A stretch of DNA of 64,000 bases from the NCBI RefSeq assembly GCF_014195325.1, contig NZ_JACIBK010000008.1:124001-188000 (forward strand), read 5' to 3'. The position numbers and the translations under genes are program-made. Every line of letters begins with the position of its first letter. Positions within the stretch are counted from its first letter, which is position 1. The notes beneath the pieces are model-generated. The model saw nothing but the letters and a program-made list of their open reading frames with translations. It was not told the DNA's origin and searched no databases. Source of the stretch: Rhizobium sp. BK650. GTDB lineage: Bacteria > Pseudomonadota > Alphaproteobacteria > Rhizobiales > Rhizobiaceae. Shown here piece after piece: positions 24,819-32,926 of the stretch.

Positions 24819-26065
24819 CCTTCCTTGCCGGTGCTGGAAACGGCCTTGGAGAGGGCGCCGCCGACAAGATCCTCGACGCGAATACGAGCTTCGAGCGACT
24901 GCTTGAAGGCAGCGGAAGCCTGTTTGGCGGCAGCAGGCAGGCTGTTCCATTCGGTGGCTGCGCCGGGCAGATCGCCGTTTTTCACCTTGTCCTCCATACG
25001 CGCGGCGATTGCTTCGACGCTTTCGCCTTCGACATTGCCGACGGGGCGGACTGATACCAGCGATTTTGCGCTCGACATCAGCCGGTCCGACCAGCTCTGA
25101 TTGGGGTCGGGCTGATTGGCGGATTCGACGATGGCTGTGGCGACATCGGGAACCTGACGGATCAGCTCGGCGCGGGAGGGCACACCGGTTTCGGCAAAGC
25201 TGCGCAAATCGGTCGCCGCCGGATCATCCGGTGCGACGCCGGCAAACGTATCGAGTTCGGCGCGGAAGGGGCCGCCACGGTCGATTGCAGCCTTTAGAGC
25301 CGCAGCAGCGATGGCGCGGGCAACGGCGACATCTTCGCGCGGTTCGTTCAGTTTCTTTTCGGCTTCGGCAAGACGGTTGGACATATCGGCGCCGCTGGAG
25401 GTCTGCTGTTCAGTGGTCTGTGCAAGGCTCGTCTTCAGCTGTTCGATCTGAGCGGTCAGATTTGCAATCTTCTGGTTGAGTGCGTCGAGATCTGCAGCGC
25501 CAGTCGACGCTGACTCCGGTGCCCGAGGAGCCGATTCAAGAGCCGCGATACGTCTTTCGAGGGCGCTGGTATCGGCGGCTGGCGGCGGATTGGAGGCCAG
25601 GCTTGCTACCGATTGCTTCAGGTCTTCGATCTCGCCGGAGAGGTCGGCCAATTCCGCAGAGTTTGTCGAGGGAGTGGAGGAGCCGGGCAGATAACCCGCG
25701 TATTGAATCGCGCCGGCGCCGAGCAAAGCGACAAGGCCGCCGAAAATGCCGGCGGCAATCAGGCCCGATGTGACAGCGCCCTTCTGCGCCGGAAGCGGCT
25801 GTACAGGTTCGGCTGGAGGAGGCTCCATTGTCGAGGACTCTTCCTGCGCGCTGGCGGCGCGTTCGCTTTCATGTTCCGATAACGGTTCCCCCTTGGTTTC
25901 CGCAGCGGCTGCGGTTTCGGCAACAGGGATATGGTCGGATGCGCGAGCGGTCTCTTCGGCAGGTTTTTCAGGGTCAGTCGCCGTGGCGAAGTCCTGCGTG
26001 TCCAGGTCGATCGTGACCGGCTCGTCGGAGCTCTTCGAGTGGCGTGGCGGATTTCCTGATACCAT
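24815..26065 (-). CDS. Mic60/mitofilin-like inner-membrane protein (COG4223)
   Basis: A 416-residue protein: an acidic, Pro/Ala-rich cytoplasmic N terminus of about 95 residues, one transmembrane segment (about 98-122), a coiled-coil region (about 135-240), and a C-terminal helical domain with RIRVEDLVGGALSK close to the end. This layout and its location between hemD and hemY match the alphaproteobacterial Mic60 homologue, which shapes inner-membrane invaginations and is the relative of the mitochondrial crista-junction protein. It takes the place of the hemX gene in the enterobacterial heme operon. The start at 26065 follows GAGGA; an ATG seven codons upstream is possible. Confidence 0.78.
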   Translation of the reverse strand: MVSGNPPRHSKSSDEPVTIDLDTQDFATATDPEKPAEETARASDHIPVAETAAAAETKGEPLSEHESERAASAQEESSTMEPPPAEPVQPLPAQKGAVTSGLIAAGIFGGLVALLGAGAIQYAGYLPGSSTPSTNSAELADLSGEIEDLKQSVASLASNPPPAADTSALERRIAALESAPRAPESASTGAADLDALNQKIANLTAQIEQLKTSLAQTTEQQTSSGADMSNRLAEAEKKLNEPREDVAVARAIAAAALKAAIDRGGPFRAELDTFAGVAPDDPAATDLRSFAETGVPSRAELIRQVPDVATAIVESANQPDPNQSWSDRLMSSAKSLVSVRPVGNVEGESVEAIAARMEDKVKNGDLPGAATEWNSLPAAAKQASAAFKQSLEARIRVEDLVGGALSKAVSSTGKEG

Positions 26066-26154
26066 GAGGTCCTCATTATCCTGCATTGCAACGAAACTAG
26101 ACAGGGATGGCAATTAAGGGAAGAGGTTAGATCAAATTTGGGCGGCTAAAGCCT

Positions 26155-26862
26155 TCAAAGCAGCGACAAAAGGCTTTTTTCGTCCGGCATCGGCGAAATC
26201 TCCAGAGCTCCCTTCAAGTCAGGTGGAACAGCTTCCGCAACAGTGTTGCTGAGGCAAATGAGACGGATTTTCGGCCGCTGCAGCAAAAGGGACTCTACCC
26301 GCGAGATATGAAAGAAATTTCCGGCCGTCTGACGGGAGTAAAAAAGAACCGCATCCGGCATATTTTCTGTCAGGAGCGTTGCGACAACCCCCGGATCGGG
26401 GGCAATGGGCTCCATCCGGTAACATTCGGTAACCGAGAAGTTCTGCCCGAGCTCTGTCAGCCGCGTCTCGAAGGTTTCGGCACGCGGACTGCCGGCAAGA
26501 TAGAGAAGCCCGTCGGCATCATTTGCCGCAATCAACTCCGCCAGTTCGCGGCCGCTGCCCGACGATGCCGTAACAGAATGGAACCCCAGTTCGCGAGCCT
26601 CGTCGGCCGTCGCTTCGCCAACGGCAAAGAGCTTGCGCGAGAGGTGAGATGTCAGCGCGTCGCCAAGGAACTGCAAGGTTCGCACCGCTTCGGCGCTCGT
26701 TATGGCAACTGGTCCATTGGTTGTTTCCAGAGCCTGTCCAGCGGCCGCTGCATCGTGGACGGGACGGCTGAGCGGCAGCAGCAGCGGCTCGTGACCCAAC
26801 GCACGTAAACGTTGAGCGGTCCGCTCACCCGAATGTGCGGGACGGGTGACGAGCACGCGCAT
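26155..26862 (-). CDS. hemD: uroporphyrinogen-III synthase
   Basis: A 235-residue enzyme that closes and inverts ring D of hydroxymethylbilane to give uroporphyrinogen III. The family is poorly conserved; support comes from the N-terminal VTRPAHSGERTAQRL segment, the ITSAEAVRTL strand, a conserved Tyr in the CYRME segment, the VLFYSRQTA strand and its place five bases after hemC. The length is normal. Confidence 0.9.
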   Translation of the reverse strand: MRVLVTRPAHSGERTAQRLRALGHEPLLLPLSRPVHDAAAAGQALETTNGPVAITSAEAVRTLQFLGDALTSHLSRKLFAVGEATADEARELGFHSVTASSGSGRELAELIAANDADGLLYLAGSPRAETFETRLTELGQNFSVTECYRMEPIAPDPGVVATLLTENMPDAVLFYSRQTAGNFFHISRVESLLLQRPKIRLICLSNTVAEAVPPDLKGALEISPMPDEKSLLSLL

Positions 26863-26867
26863 TCAAG

Positions 26868-27797
26868 CTAGCTCCAGTCCTCGAAAAAGCTGCTGCCGGC
26901 TCTTGCGCGCACGTCCTGGCCGGCGCGGGTGCCGAGTGCTGCGGCATCGCGACGGTGGCCGTCGATCGTGATCGCATGCTGGCCGCGGCCGTCGGGAGTG
27001 AGGATGAGACCCGAGAAGCGGATATGATCGCCTTCGCAGACGGCGTAGCCTCCGATCGGCGTGCGACAGGAGCCGTCGAGGGCAGCTAGGAAGGCGCGTT
27101 CGCAGGAAACTGTGTCGAAGGTCAACGTGTCATTGATCGGCGCCAGCAATTCGTCGATCCTCGTATCGCCGATCCGGCTTTCGATGCAGATCGCGCCCTG
27201 GGCAGGTGCTGGCGGGAAGCTGTCGGGGTCGAGGATATCGGTGATCACCTCAACCTTGCCTAGCCGCTTGAGGCCGGCGAGCGCCAGAAGCGTCGCATCG
27301 ACCTGGCCTTCCCGCAGCTTGCGCAGGCGCGTGTCCACGAGGCCGCGGAAAGTGATGACATTGATATCGGGCCGCATGCGGCGAATGAGCGCCTGACGGC
27401 GAAGCGAAGAGGAGCCAACGGTCGCTCCATGCGGCAGGTCGATCAGCTTCGGCGCAGTGCGTCCCACGACGGCGTCACGGATATCCTCGCGCGGCAGATA
27501 GGCTGAGAGATAGAGGCCTTCCGGCAGGACTGTCGGCATGTCCTTGCTCGAATGTACGGCGAGGTCGAGATCGCCGGTGACGAGCTGTTGTTCCAATTCT
27601 GCTGTAAAAAGTCCCTTTCCGCCGATCTCGGCCAATGACCGATCGGTGATCCGATCACCCTTGGTCGTCAGCACGACGATTTCGAACATCTCCCCCGGCA
27701 GATTATGGGCAGCCATCAGCCGGTCGCGGGCCTCGTGCGCCTGCGCGAGAGCCAATGGGCTGCCGCGCGTGCCGATCCGGAAAGGTTTTGTTTGCAT
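26868..27797 (-). CDS. hemC: hydroxymethylbilane synthase (porphobilinogen deaminase)
   Basis: A 309-residue enzyme that links four porphobilinogen molecules. The start IGTRGSPLALAQA, the LRRQALIRRMRPD segment and the dipyrromethane cofactor cysteine in ALDGSCRTPIGG (near residue 245) are intact. The ATG at 27797 begins the conserved part; the open frame extends 83 codons upstream into tsaD on the other strand. It heads the minus-strand hemC-hemD-Mic60-hemY run and is divergent from tsaD over 72 bases, a conserved alphaproteobacterial arrangement. Confidence 0.96.
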   Translation of the reverse strand: MQTKPFRIGTRGSPLALAQAHEARDRLMAAHNLPGEMFEIVVLTTKGDRITDRSLAEIGGKGLFTAELEQQLVTGDLDLAVHSSKDMPTVLPEGLYLSAYLPREDIRDAVVGRTAPKLIDLPHGATVGSSSLRRQALIRRMRPDINVITFRGLVDTRLRKLREGQVDATLLALAGLKRLGKVEVITDILDPDSFPPAPAQGAICIESRIGDTRIDELLAPINDTLTFDTVSCERAFLAALDGSCRTPIGGYAVCEGDHIRFSGLILTPDGRGQHAITIDGHRRDAAALGTRAGQDVRARAGSSFFEDWS

Positions 27798-27869
27798 CCG
27801 CTTTGATCCGTTGTTACCGGAGTTCTCGTAAACACGTTTAAACCCTATCGCAATGAACGAACAGGTTTC

Positions 27870-28967
27870 ATGGCTCCCTTTCTGCGCATCCTCGGCATCG
27901 AGACAAGCTGCGACGAGACCGCCGCTGCGATCGTCGAGCGCGATGCCGAAGGCCGCTCCAACGTGCTGTCGGATGTCGTTCTTTCCCAGCTGGACGAGCA
28001 CAGCGCCTATGGGGGAGTGGTTCCGGAAATTGCTGCGCGCGCCCATGTCGAGGCGCTGGATGAATTGATCGATGAGGCCTTGAAGCGCGCCAATGTGTCG
28101 CTCTCGGATGTCGATGCGATAGCCGCAACGTCAGGCCCCGGTTTGATCGGTGGCTTGCTGGTGGGGCTCATGACCGGCAAGGCGATCGCCAAGGCGGCCG
28201 GCAAGCCACTTTATGCCGTCAATCATCTCGAAGGTCATGCGCTGACGGCGCGGCTGACGGATGGGCTTTCCTTTCCCTATCTCATGCTGCTCGTTTCTGG
28301 CGGCCATACGCAACTCATCCTCGTGCGGGGTATCGGCGAATATGAACGCTGGGGCACGACGATCGACGATGCTCTGGGGGAAGCCTTCGACAAGACGGCG
28401 AAGCTGCTCGGTCTTCCCTATCCTGGCGGGCCGGCCGTGGAGCGGATGGCGAAGGACGGCAATGCCGGTCGCTTCAATTTCCCGCGGCCGCTGGTTGGCG
28501 AGGCGCGGCTCGATTTTTCTTTCTCCGGCCTGAAGACCGCCGTAAGGCAGGCGGCGACCGAGATCGCGCCGCTGACGGATCAGGATGTCGCCGATATCTG
28601 CGCCTCCTTCCAGAAGGCCATCTCCCGCACGATGAAGGATCGCATCGGCCGCGGCCTGCAGAGGTTCAAGGCGGAATTTCCGAACCTTCCGGAAAAGCCG
28701 GCCCTCGTGGTGGCCGGCGGTGTTGCCGCCAATCTGGAAATCCGCAGCACGCTGCAGGCGCTTTGCGACAAGAACGGCTTCCGCTTCATCGCGCCGCCGC
28801 TCCGGCTCTGCACCGACAATGCCGTAATGATCGCCTGGGCCGGGTTGGAACGCATGGCGAAGGGCGTTGCACCTGACGCTCTCGATGTGCAGCCGCGTTC
28901 GCGCTGGCCGCTCGATTCCAAGGCGGAAACCGTGCTCGGATCAGGAAAGCGGGGGGCCAAAGCATGA
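27870..28967 (+). CDS. tsaD: tRNA N6-adenosine threonylcarbamoyltransferase
   Basis: A 365-residue ASKHA-fold enzyme that transfers threonylcarbamoyl to A37 of ANN-decoding tRNAs, acting with TsaB, TsaE and TsaC. The metal-binding histidines are in NHLEGH (near residues 115-120), with GIETSCDET at the N terminus, SGGHTQL in the middle and the C-terminal CTDNAVMIAWAG segment. The length is slightly above the family average. Its TGA overlaps the gpsA start in ATGA. Confidence 0.97.
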   Translation: MAPFLRILGIETSCDETAAAIVERDAEGRSNVLSDVVLSQLDEHSAYGGVVPEIAARAHVEALDELIDEALKRANVSLSDVDAIAATSGPGLIGGLLVGLMTGKAIAKAAGKPLYAVNHLEGHALTARLTDGLSFPYLMLLVSGGHTQLILVRGIGEYERWGTTIDDALGEAFDKTAKLLGLPYPGGPAVERMAKDGNAGRFNFPRPLVGEARLDFSFSGLKTAVRQAATEIAPLTDQDVADICASFQKAISRTMKDRIGRGLQRFKAEFPNLPEKPALVVAGGVAANLEIRSTLQALCDKNGFRFIAPPLRLCTDNAVMIAWAGLERMAKGVAPDALDVQPRSRWPLDSKAETVLGSGKRGAKA

Positions 28968-29947
28968 GCGAGCGCATCGCCGTCGTCGGGTCGGGGGCTT
29001 TCGGCACGGCTCTTGCGGCCGTGGTGGCCCTGACCGGGCGAAATTCGGCAATCCTTGTCGGACGCGACCCGGTGCTGATCGAGGACCTTAAGGCAGAGCG
29101 ATTGCATGATGCTGTTCTGCCTGGCATCACACTGCCGGAAACACTGGAATTTTCTGCGGAAGCGGATGCAATCGGCGATGCGGACATCGTGCTCTTCGCC
29201 ATGCCTTCTCAGGCACAGGCGGATGCCGCGCGGCAGTATGGTCCTTATCTGTCTAAGGATGCGATTGTCGTCACCTGTGCAAAGGGTATGGAGCGGCAAA
29301 CCGGCGCGCTTCTGACCGACATGCTGGAGCGGGAACTGCCCAATCACCCGGTCGGTGTGCTCTCCGGTCCGGGTTTTGCCGCCGATATCGCCAAGGGGCT
29401 GCCGACGGCCATGGCAATCGCTGCTACCGATATGCATGTCGCCGAGCTGCTGGCGCAGGCGATTTCCGGCCGCACCTTCCGGCTCTATGCCTCGGCAGAT
29501 CCGATCGGCGTGCAGCTGGGTGGCGCTTTGAAGAATGTGCTGGCGATTGCGTGCGGCATCGTCGAGGGCGCCGGAATTGGCGATTCGGCGCGTGCGGCGT
29601 TGATTGCCCGCGGGCTTGCCGAAATGTCGCGCTTCATCGTCGCCAAGGGCGGCAATGCCGATACGGCGCGGGGGCTATCCGGTCTGGGTGATTTGGTGCT
29701 GACGGCAACCAGCCATCAGTCGCGAAACCTGCGTTTCGGCATTGCGCTCGGGCGCGGCGAAAAGGCCGACCCTTCCCGCGGCGAGTTGGTGGAAGGGGCT
29801 TTTGCGGCGGCGGTTGCCTCGCGGCTTGCCGAAGAGCTCGGTGTGGAAATGCCGATCACCGATGCGGTTTCGGCAATCATCGAAGGCAGGCTCGGCATTT
29901 CCGAAGCCATCGAACAATTGATGACACGTCCGATTACGACCGAATAG
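28964..29947 (+). CDS. gpsA: glycerol-3-phosphate dehydrogenase [NAD(P)+]
   Basis: A 327-residue cytosolic enzyme making sn-glycerol 3-phosphate for phospholipids. The N-terminal nucleotide motif GSGAFGTALA is at residues 8-17, the catalytic Lys lies in GALKNVLAIACG, and GLGDLVLTATS is the family signature near residue 240. It is translationally coupled to tsaD and followed nine bases later by a YciI gene. Confidence 0.96.
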   Translation: MSERIAVVGSGAFGTALAAVVALTGRNSAILVGRDPVLIEDLKAERLHDAVLPGITLPETLEFSAEADAIGDADIVLFAMPSQAQADAARQYGPYLSKDAIVVTCAKGMERQTGALLTDMLERELPNHPVGVLSGPGFAADIAKGLPTAMAIAATDMHVAELLAQAISGRTFRLYASADPIGVQLGGALKNVLAIACGIVEGAGIGDSARAALIARGLAEMSRFIVAKGGNADTARGLSGLGDLVLTATSHQSRNLRFGIALGRGEKADPSRGELVEGAFAAAVASRLAEELGVEMPITDAVSAIIEGRLGISEAIEQLMTRPITTE

Positions 29948-29956
29948 GAGACAGAC

Positions 29957-30250
29957 ATGCTTTTTGCCCTTCTTTGCAAGGACAAGCCCGGCCATCTCAA
30001 CGTGCGCATGGAAACCCGCCCCACTCACCTCGACTATCTCAACAAGCTGAATGCCGAAGGCAAGCTTGCTATGGCTGGCCCGTTCCTCGATGCGGAGGGC
30101 AAGCCGAATGGCAGCCTCGTTATGGTCCATGCCGAAACGGTGGAAGAAGCCACGGCGCTAGGCGCCGCAGACCCTTACGCACTGGCTGGTCTTTTCGAAA
30201 GCGTCGAAGTGAAGCCCTTCAATTGGGTCTTCAATAAGCCGGAGGCTTAA
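29957..30250 (+). CDS. YciI-family protein
   Basis: A 97-residue protein with the ferredoxin-like YCII domain: FALLCKDKPG at the N terminus, the R-x-x-H-x-x-Y segment (TRPTHLDYL), the GPFLDAEGKPNGSLV core and the DPYALAGLFESVEVKPFNW end. The conserved His and Asp of the family pocket are present, but no general activity is known. It lies within the tsaD-gpsA-EVE-methyltransferase run, with a GGAG site upstream of the ATG. Confidence 0.9.
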   Translation: MLFALLCKDKPGHLNVRMETRPTHLDYLNKLNAEGKLAMAGPFLDAEGKPNGSLVMVHAETVEEATALGAADPYALAGLFESVEVKPFNWVFNKPEA

Positions 30251-30255
30251 GCAGA

Positions 30256-30687
30256 ATGGCGCACTGGCTTTACAAATCCGAGCCGGGAGCTTGGTCCTGG
30301 GAGCAGCAGAAGGCCGCCGGCGAGAAGGGCACGGAATGGACCGGCGTGCGCAATTATCTGGCACGCAACAACATGCGAGCCATGCAGATCGGCGACAAGG
30401 GTTTCTTCTACCATTCCAATGACGGGCTGGAGATCGTCGGCATCGTCGAGGTCTGCGCGCTCTCGCATCCGGATTCGACGGCGAAGGGCGATGACCGCTG
30501 GGATTGCGTCGATATCCGCGCGGTCATGGATGTACCGAAGCCGGTGACGCTGAAAGATATCAAAGCAAACGAAAAGCTGTCCAAGATGTCGCTTGTTACC
30601 TCGATGCGGCTTTCCGTGCAGCCGGTGACGGATGACGAATGGGCTGAGGTCTGCCGCATGGGCGGCTTCGACAAACCGCCTCGCTAA
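30256..30687 (+). CDS. EVE domain-containing protein
   Basis: A 143-residue protein that is a single EVE (PUA-like) domain, opening with HWLYKSEP and including the GVRNYLARNNMRAMQIGDKGFFYHS segment typical of the family. EVE domains are related to YTH domains and are thought to recognise modified bases in RNA or DNA. The ATG is five bases after the YciI stop. Its neighbours TsaD (tRNA modification) and a methyltransferase fit an RNA- or translation-linked role, but that is inference. Confidence 0.92.
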   Translation: MAHWLYKSEPGAWSWEQQKAAGEKGTEWTGVRNYLARNNMRAMQIGDKGFFYHSNDGLEIVGIVEVCALSHPDSTAKGDDRWDCVDIRAVMDVPKPVTLKDIKANEKLSKMSLVTSMRLSVQPVTDDEWAEVCRMGGFDKPPR

Positions 30688-30693
30688 GCAGTC

Positions 30694-31341
30694 TTGAAGA
30701 CCGATCCGGAAACCTTCATCCGCGCCAATACCAGCCTGCTTGTGCCGCCGCATGTGCCGGAGATCCAGCTCTATCTGGCGAGCGAAGTTCATGAGCTCTG
30801 GCTGAAGACCGAAGAGGAGTTGGAGGCAATCGGTCTGCCGCCGCCCTTCTGGGCGTTCGCCTGGGCGGGCGGGCAGGGGCTGGCGCGCTATGTTCTCGAT
30901 CATCCTGAAACGGTTCGCTGCAAGCGTGTCCTCGATTTTGCGAGCGGTTCGGGACTAGTCGGAATTGCCGCAAGCAAGGCTGGCGCCGCCAAGGTTCTTG
31001 CCGCCGATATCGATCCGTGGTCGCAGACGGCGGTGTGGTTGAATGCGGCCGTCAATTCCGTCTCACTGGATTTCACCGGAGCTGATCTAATCGGTCAGAA
31101 TGTCGACGCGGATGTGGTCCTTGCCGGCGACGTTTTCTACGACAAATCCTTCGCCGAAGCGCTGATTCCGTGGTTCGAGACGCTCGTGGCCGGGGGCAAG
31201 GACGTGCTGGTCGGAGATCCCGGACGCGCCTATTTGCCAAAGGACAGGCTGGAATTCTGCGCCGTCTACGAAGTGCTCGTTACCCGGGCGCTTGAAGACA
31301 GCGAGGTCAAGAAGACGACGGTCTGGCGGTTCCGGCCTTAG
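30694..31341 (+). CDS. protein-lysine methyltransferase, ETFBKMT (METTL20)-like
   Basis: A 215-residue seven-beta-strand methyltransferase. The SAM-binding motif I is LDFASGSGLVGIAASKAG (near residues 81-98), the acidic loop is AADID, and GDVFYDK carries the DxxY/DVFY post-II motif of the MTF16 lysine methyltransferases. The N terminus (PPPFWAFAWAGGQGLARYV) matches the ETFB lysine methyltransferase group; an Agrobacterium member is reported to act on ETF-beta and ribosomal protein L7/L12. The start is a TTG six bases after the EVE gene. The stop overlaps the convergent gene by four bases. Confidence 0.82.
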   Translation: MKTDPETFIRANTSLLVPPHVPEIQLYLASEVHELWLKTEEELEAIGLPPPFWAFAWAGGQGLARYVLDHPETVRCKRVLDFASGSGLVGIAASKAGAAKVLAADIDPWSQTAVWLNAAVNSVSLDFTGADLIGQNVDADVVLAGDVFYDKSFAEALIPWFETLVAGGKDVLVGDPGRAYLPKDRLEFCAVYEVLVTRALEDSEVKKTTVWRFRP

Positions 31342-31832
31342 GGTCGGATGACGCAGACATTGGCCTCGTAGGAACAGGGATCATCGGCAATGCCGACATC
31401 GATGACTTTGGCCTTCGGCGCGAGTTCGCGTGCCGGTTCGGCCACCCGATAATATCCGTCGCCGCCGATATAGGTGCCTCCATCAGTCTGATAGGCATAG
31501 GACGATCCGGCGTAGAGGCCGTTGCTCCCGTAATTCTGATCGTAGCTCTGGGGCTGGGACGCAATGACGACGATGTTGCTGCGGCTATAGCGGCTTGTCC
31601 CAGGATAGTTGAACTGCCTCAAAAAAGGGGTGCGGGGACGATAGCGGACAACGTTGTCGCCTCTGAAGTGCAGACCACTCTGCCAGTGAGTGCGCCTACC
31701 GAGGAAAACGCCGTCATTAAAGCCGTTATGGCGCGGAAAGCGATGATCGAACTGGCGCTCTCCGGCTATGGCAGGCAGCGCTGTCAGCACCGCAAAGAGA
31801 GCAAGGATGGTCTTGGGCAGACTGCGAAACAT
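31338..31832 (-). CDS. hypothetical secreted protein
   Basis: A 164-residue exported protein with a clear signal peptide ending at AIA near residue 23. The mature part has a basic, His/Arg-rich stretch, a Tyr/Ser/Gly-rich middle (SYDQNYGSNGLYAGSSYAY) and a C-terminal segment with two cysteines (CSYEANVC) that may form a disulfide. I do not recognise a family. A palindrome, TAACAA-A-TTGTTA at 31852-31864, lies 20 bases before the start and could be an operator. It is convergent with the methyltransferase gene. Confidence 0.7.
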   Translation of the reverse strand: MFRSLPKTILALFAVLTALPAIAGERQFDHRFPRHNGFNDGVFLGRRTHWQSGLHFRGDNVVRYRPRTPFLRQFNYPGTSRYSRSNIVVIASQPQSYDQNYGSNGLYAGSSYAYQTDGGTYIGGDGYYRVAEPARELAPKAKVIDVGIADDPCSYEANVCVIRP

Positions 31833-32134
31833 GGACCAAACTCCGGAACGCTAACAAATTGTTAACGCCAGATTGCGCCGAAAGGCCGATCTTGTCTACG
31901 CGGCCATAAGGCCAGCTTAAAAAATGAGCGATGGAGAGGAGTTTCGTGGTGTTGAAAACTTCCCGGTAACGCGAATCGATTAAATTAAAAGCAGGCAGCA
32001 ATTATGCTTGTCGTCAGGGGTTTCGGTGATTAAACGTCGAGAATGATGCAACGCACACAGAATTTTGTCATTCGTGTGGTTGACTGAGAATGCCCCTGAC
32101 ATCAAGGGCAAAGAAAAGACGCCGCGAGGTTCTG
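31833..32134. other. divergent intergenic region upstream of sdhC
   Basis: About 300 bases between the secreted-protein gene and sdhC. It contains the palindrome TAACAA-A-TTGTTA (31852-31864) near the left end and an AT-rich stretch around 31975-31990 preceded by TTGAAA, which could be a weak sdh promoter but lacks a good -10. No coding sequence or RNA gene is supported. Confidence 0.45.
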
Positions 32135-32527
32135 ATGGCGAATGTGACAAACCGGCCCCTGTCGCCGCATCTGCAAATTTATAAGCCAATCCCCACCATG
32201 GTTATGTCGATCGTCCACCGCGTTACCGGTGGCGCACTTTATGTCGGCACCCTGCTGATTGCTTGGTGGCTGATCGCGGCCGCCACCGGCCAGGCCTATT
32301 ACGACTGGGCCAACTGGGTTCTTGGCAGCATTATCGGCAAGCTCGTCCTGCTCGGCTATACCTGGGCCTTGCTCCACCATATGCTCGGCGGCTTCCGCCA
32401 CCTGATGTGGGATCTTGGACACGGTTTCGAGAAAGAATTCTCCACCAAGCTCGCCATCGCCAATGTTATCGGATCGCTCTGCCTGACCGTCCTGGTCTGG
32501 GTGCTCGGCTTCATCATTCGCTTTTAA
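32135..32527 (+). CDS. sdhC: succinate dehydrogenase, cytochrome b556 subunit
   Basis: A 130-residue membrane anchor with three hydrophobic segments. RPLSPHLQIYKP at the N terminus, the quinone-site Ser and Arg in MSIVHRVTGG, and the heme-ligand histidine in LLHHMLGGFRHLMWD are family features. It is the first gene of sdhCDAB, the TCA-cycle and respiratory complex II operon. The ATG at 32135 was chosen over one 45 bases upstream because similarity begins at ANVTNRP. Confidence 0.95.
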   Translation: MANVTNRPLSPHLQIYKPIPTMVMSIVHRVTGGALYVGTLLIAWWLIAAATGQAYYDWANWVLGSIIGKLVLLGYTWALLHHMLGGFRHLMWDLGHGFEKEFSTKLAIANVIGSLCLTVLVWVLGFIIRF

Positions 32528-32538
32528 AGGTCGCACTC

Positions 32539-32919
32539 ATGGATATGCGCACTCCTCTGGGCAAGGTTCGCGGCCTCGGCTCCGCCAAGGAAGGCACCGA
32601 TCATTTCTGGCGCCAGCGGCTGACGGCTGTCTCCAACATCCCGCTCATCATTTTCTTCGTCATCTTTATGATCGTGTATGCCGGCGCGCCTTATACGGAT
32701 GTGGTTCGTGCTCTCTCGAACCCATTCGTCGCCGTCGTCATGGGTCTGATGGTCATCTCCGGCACCATTCACATGAAACTCGGCATGCAGGTCATCATCG
32801 AAGACTACGTTCACGGCGAGATCGGCAAGCTGCTGCTTCTGATGTTGAATACGTTCTTCGCGGTTCTGATTGCCGGCCTCTGTCTCTTCGCCATTCTGAA
32901 AATTGCATTCGTAGGATAA
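32539..32919 (+). CDS. sdhD: succinate dehydrogenase, hydrophobic membrane anchor subunit
   Basis: A 126-residue protein with three hydrophobic segments. The LGKVRGLGSAKEGTDHFW opening, the heme-ligand histidine in GTIHMKLGMQ and the quinone-site Asp-Tyr in IEDYVH are as expected for alphaproteobacterial SdhD. It is 11 bases downstream of sdhC and seven upstream of sdhA. The longer upstream frame overlaps sdhC and is not real. Confidence 0.95.
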   Translation: MDMRTPLGKVRGLGSAKEGTDHFWRQRLTAVSNIPLIIFFVIFMIVYAGAPYTDVVRALSNPFVAVVMGLMVISGTIHMKLGMQVIIEDYVHGEIGKLLLLMLNTFFAVLIAGLCLFAILKIAFVG

Positions 32920-32926
32920 CCGTATC

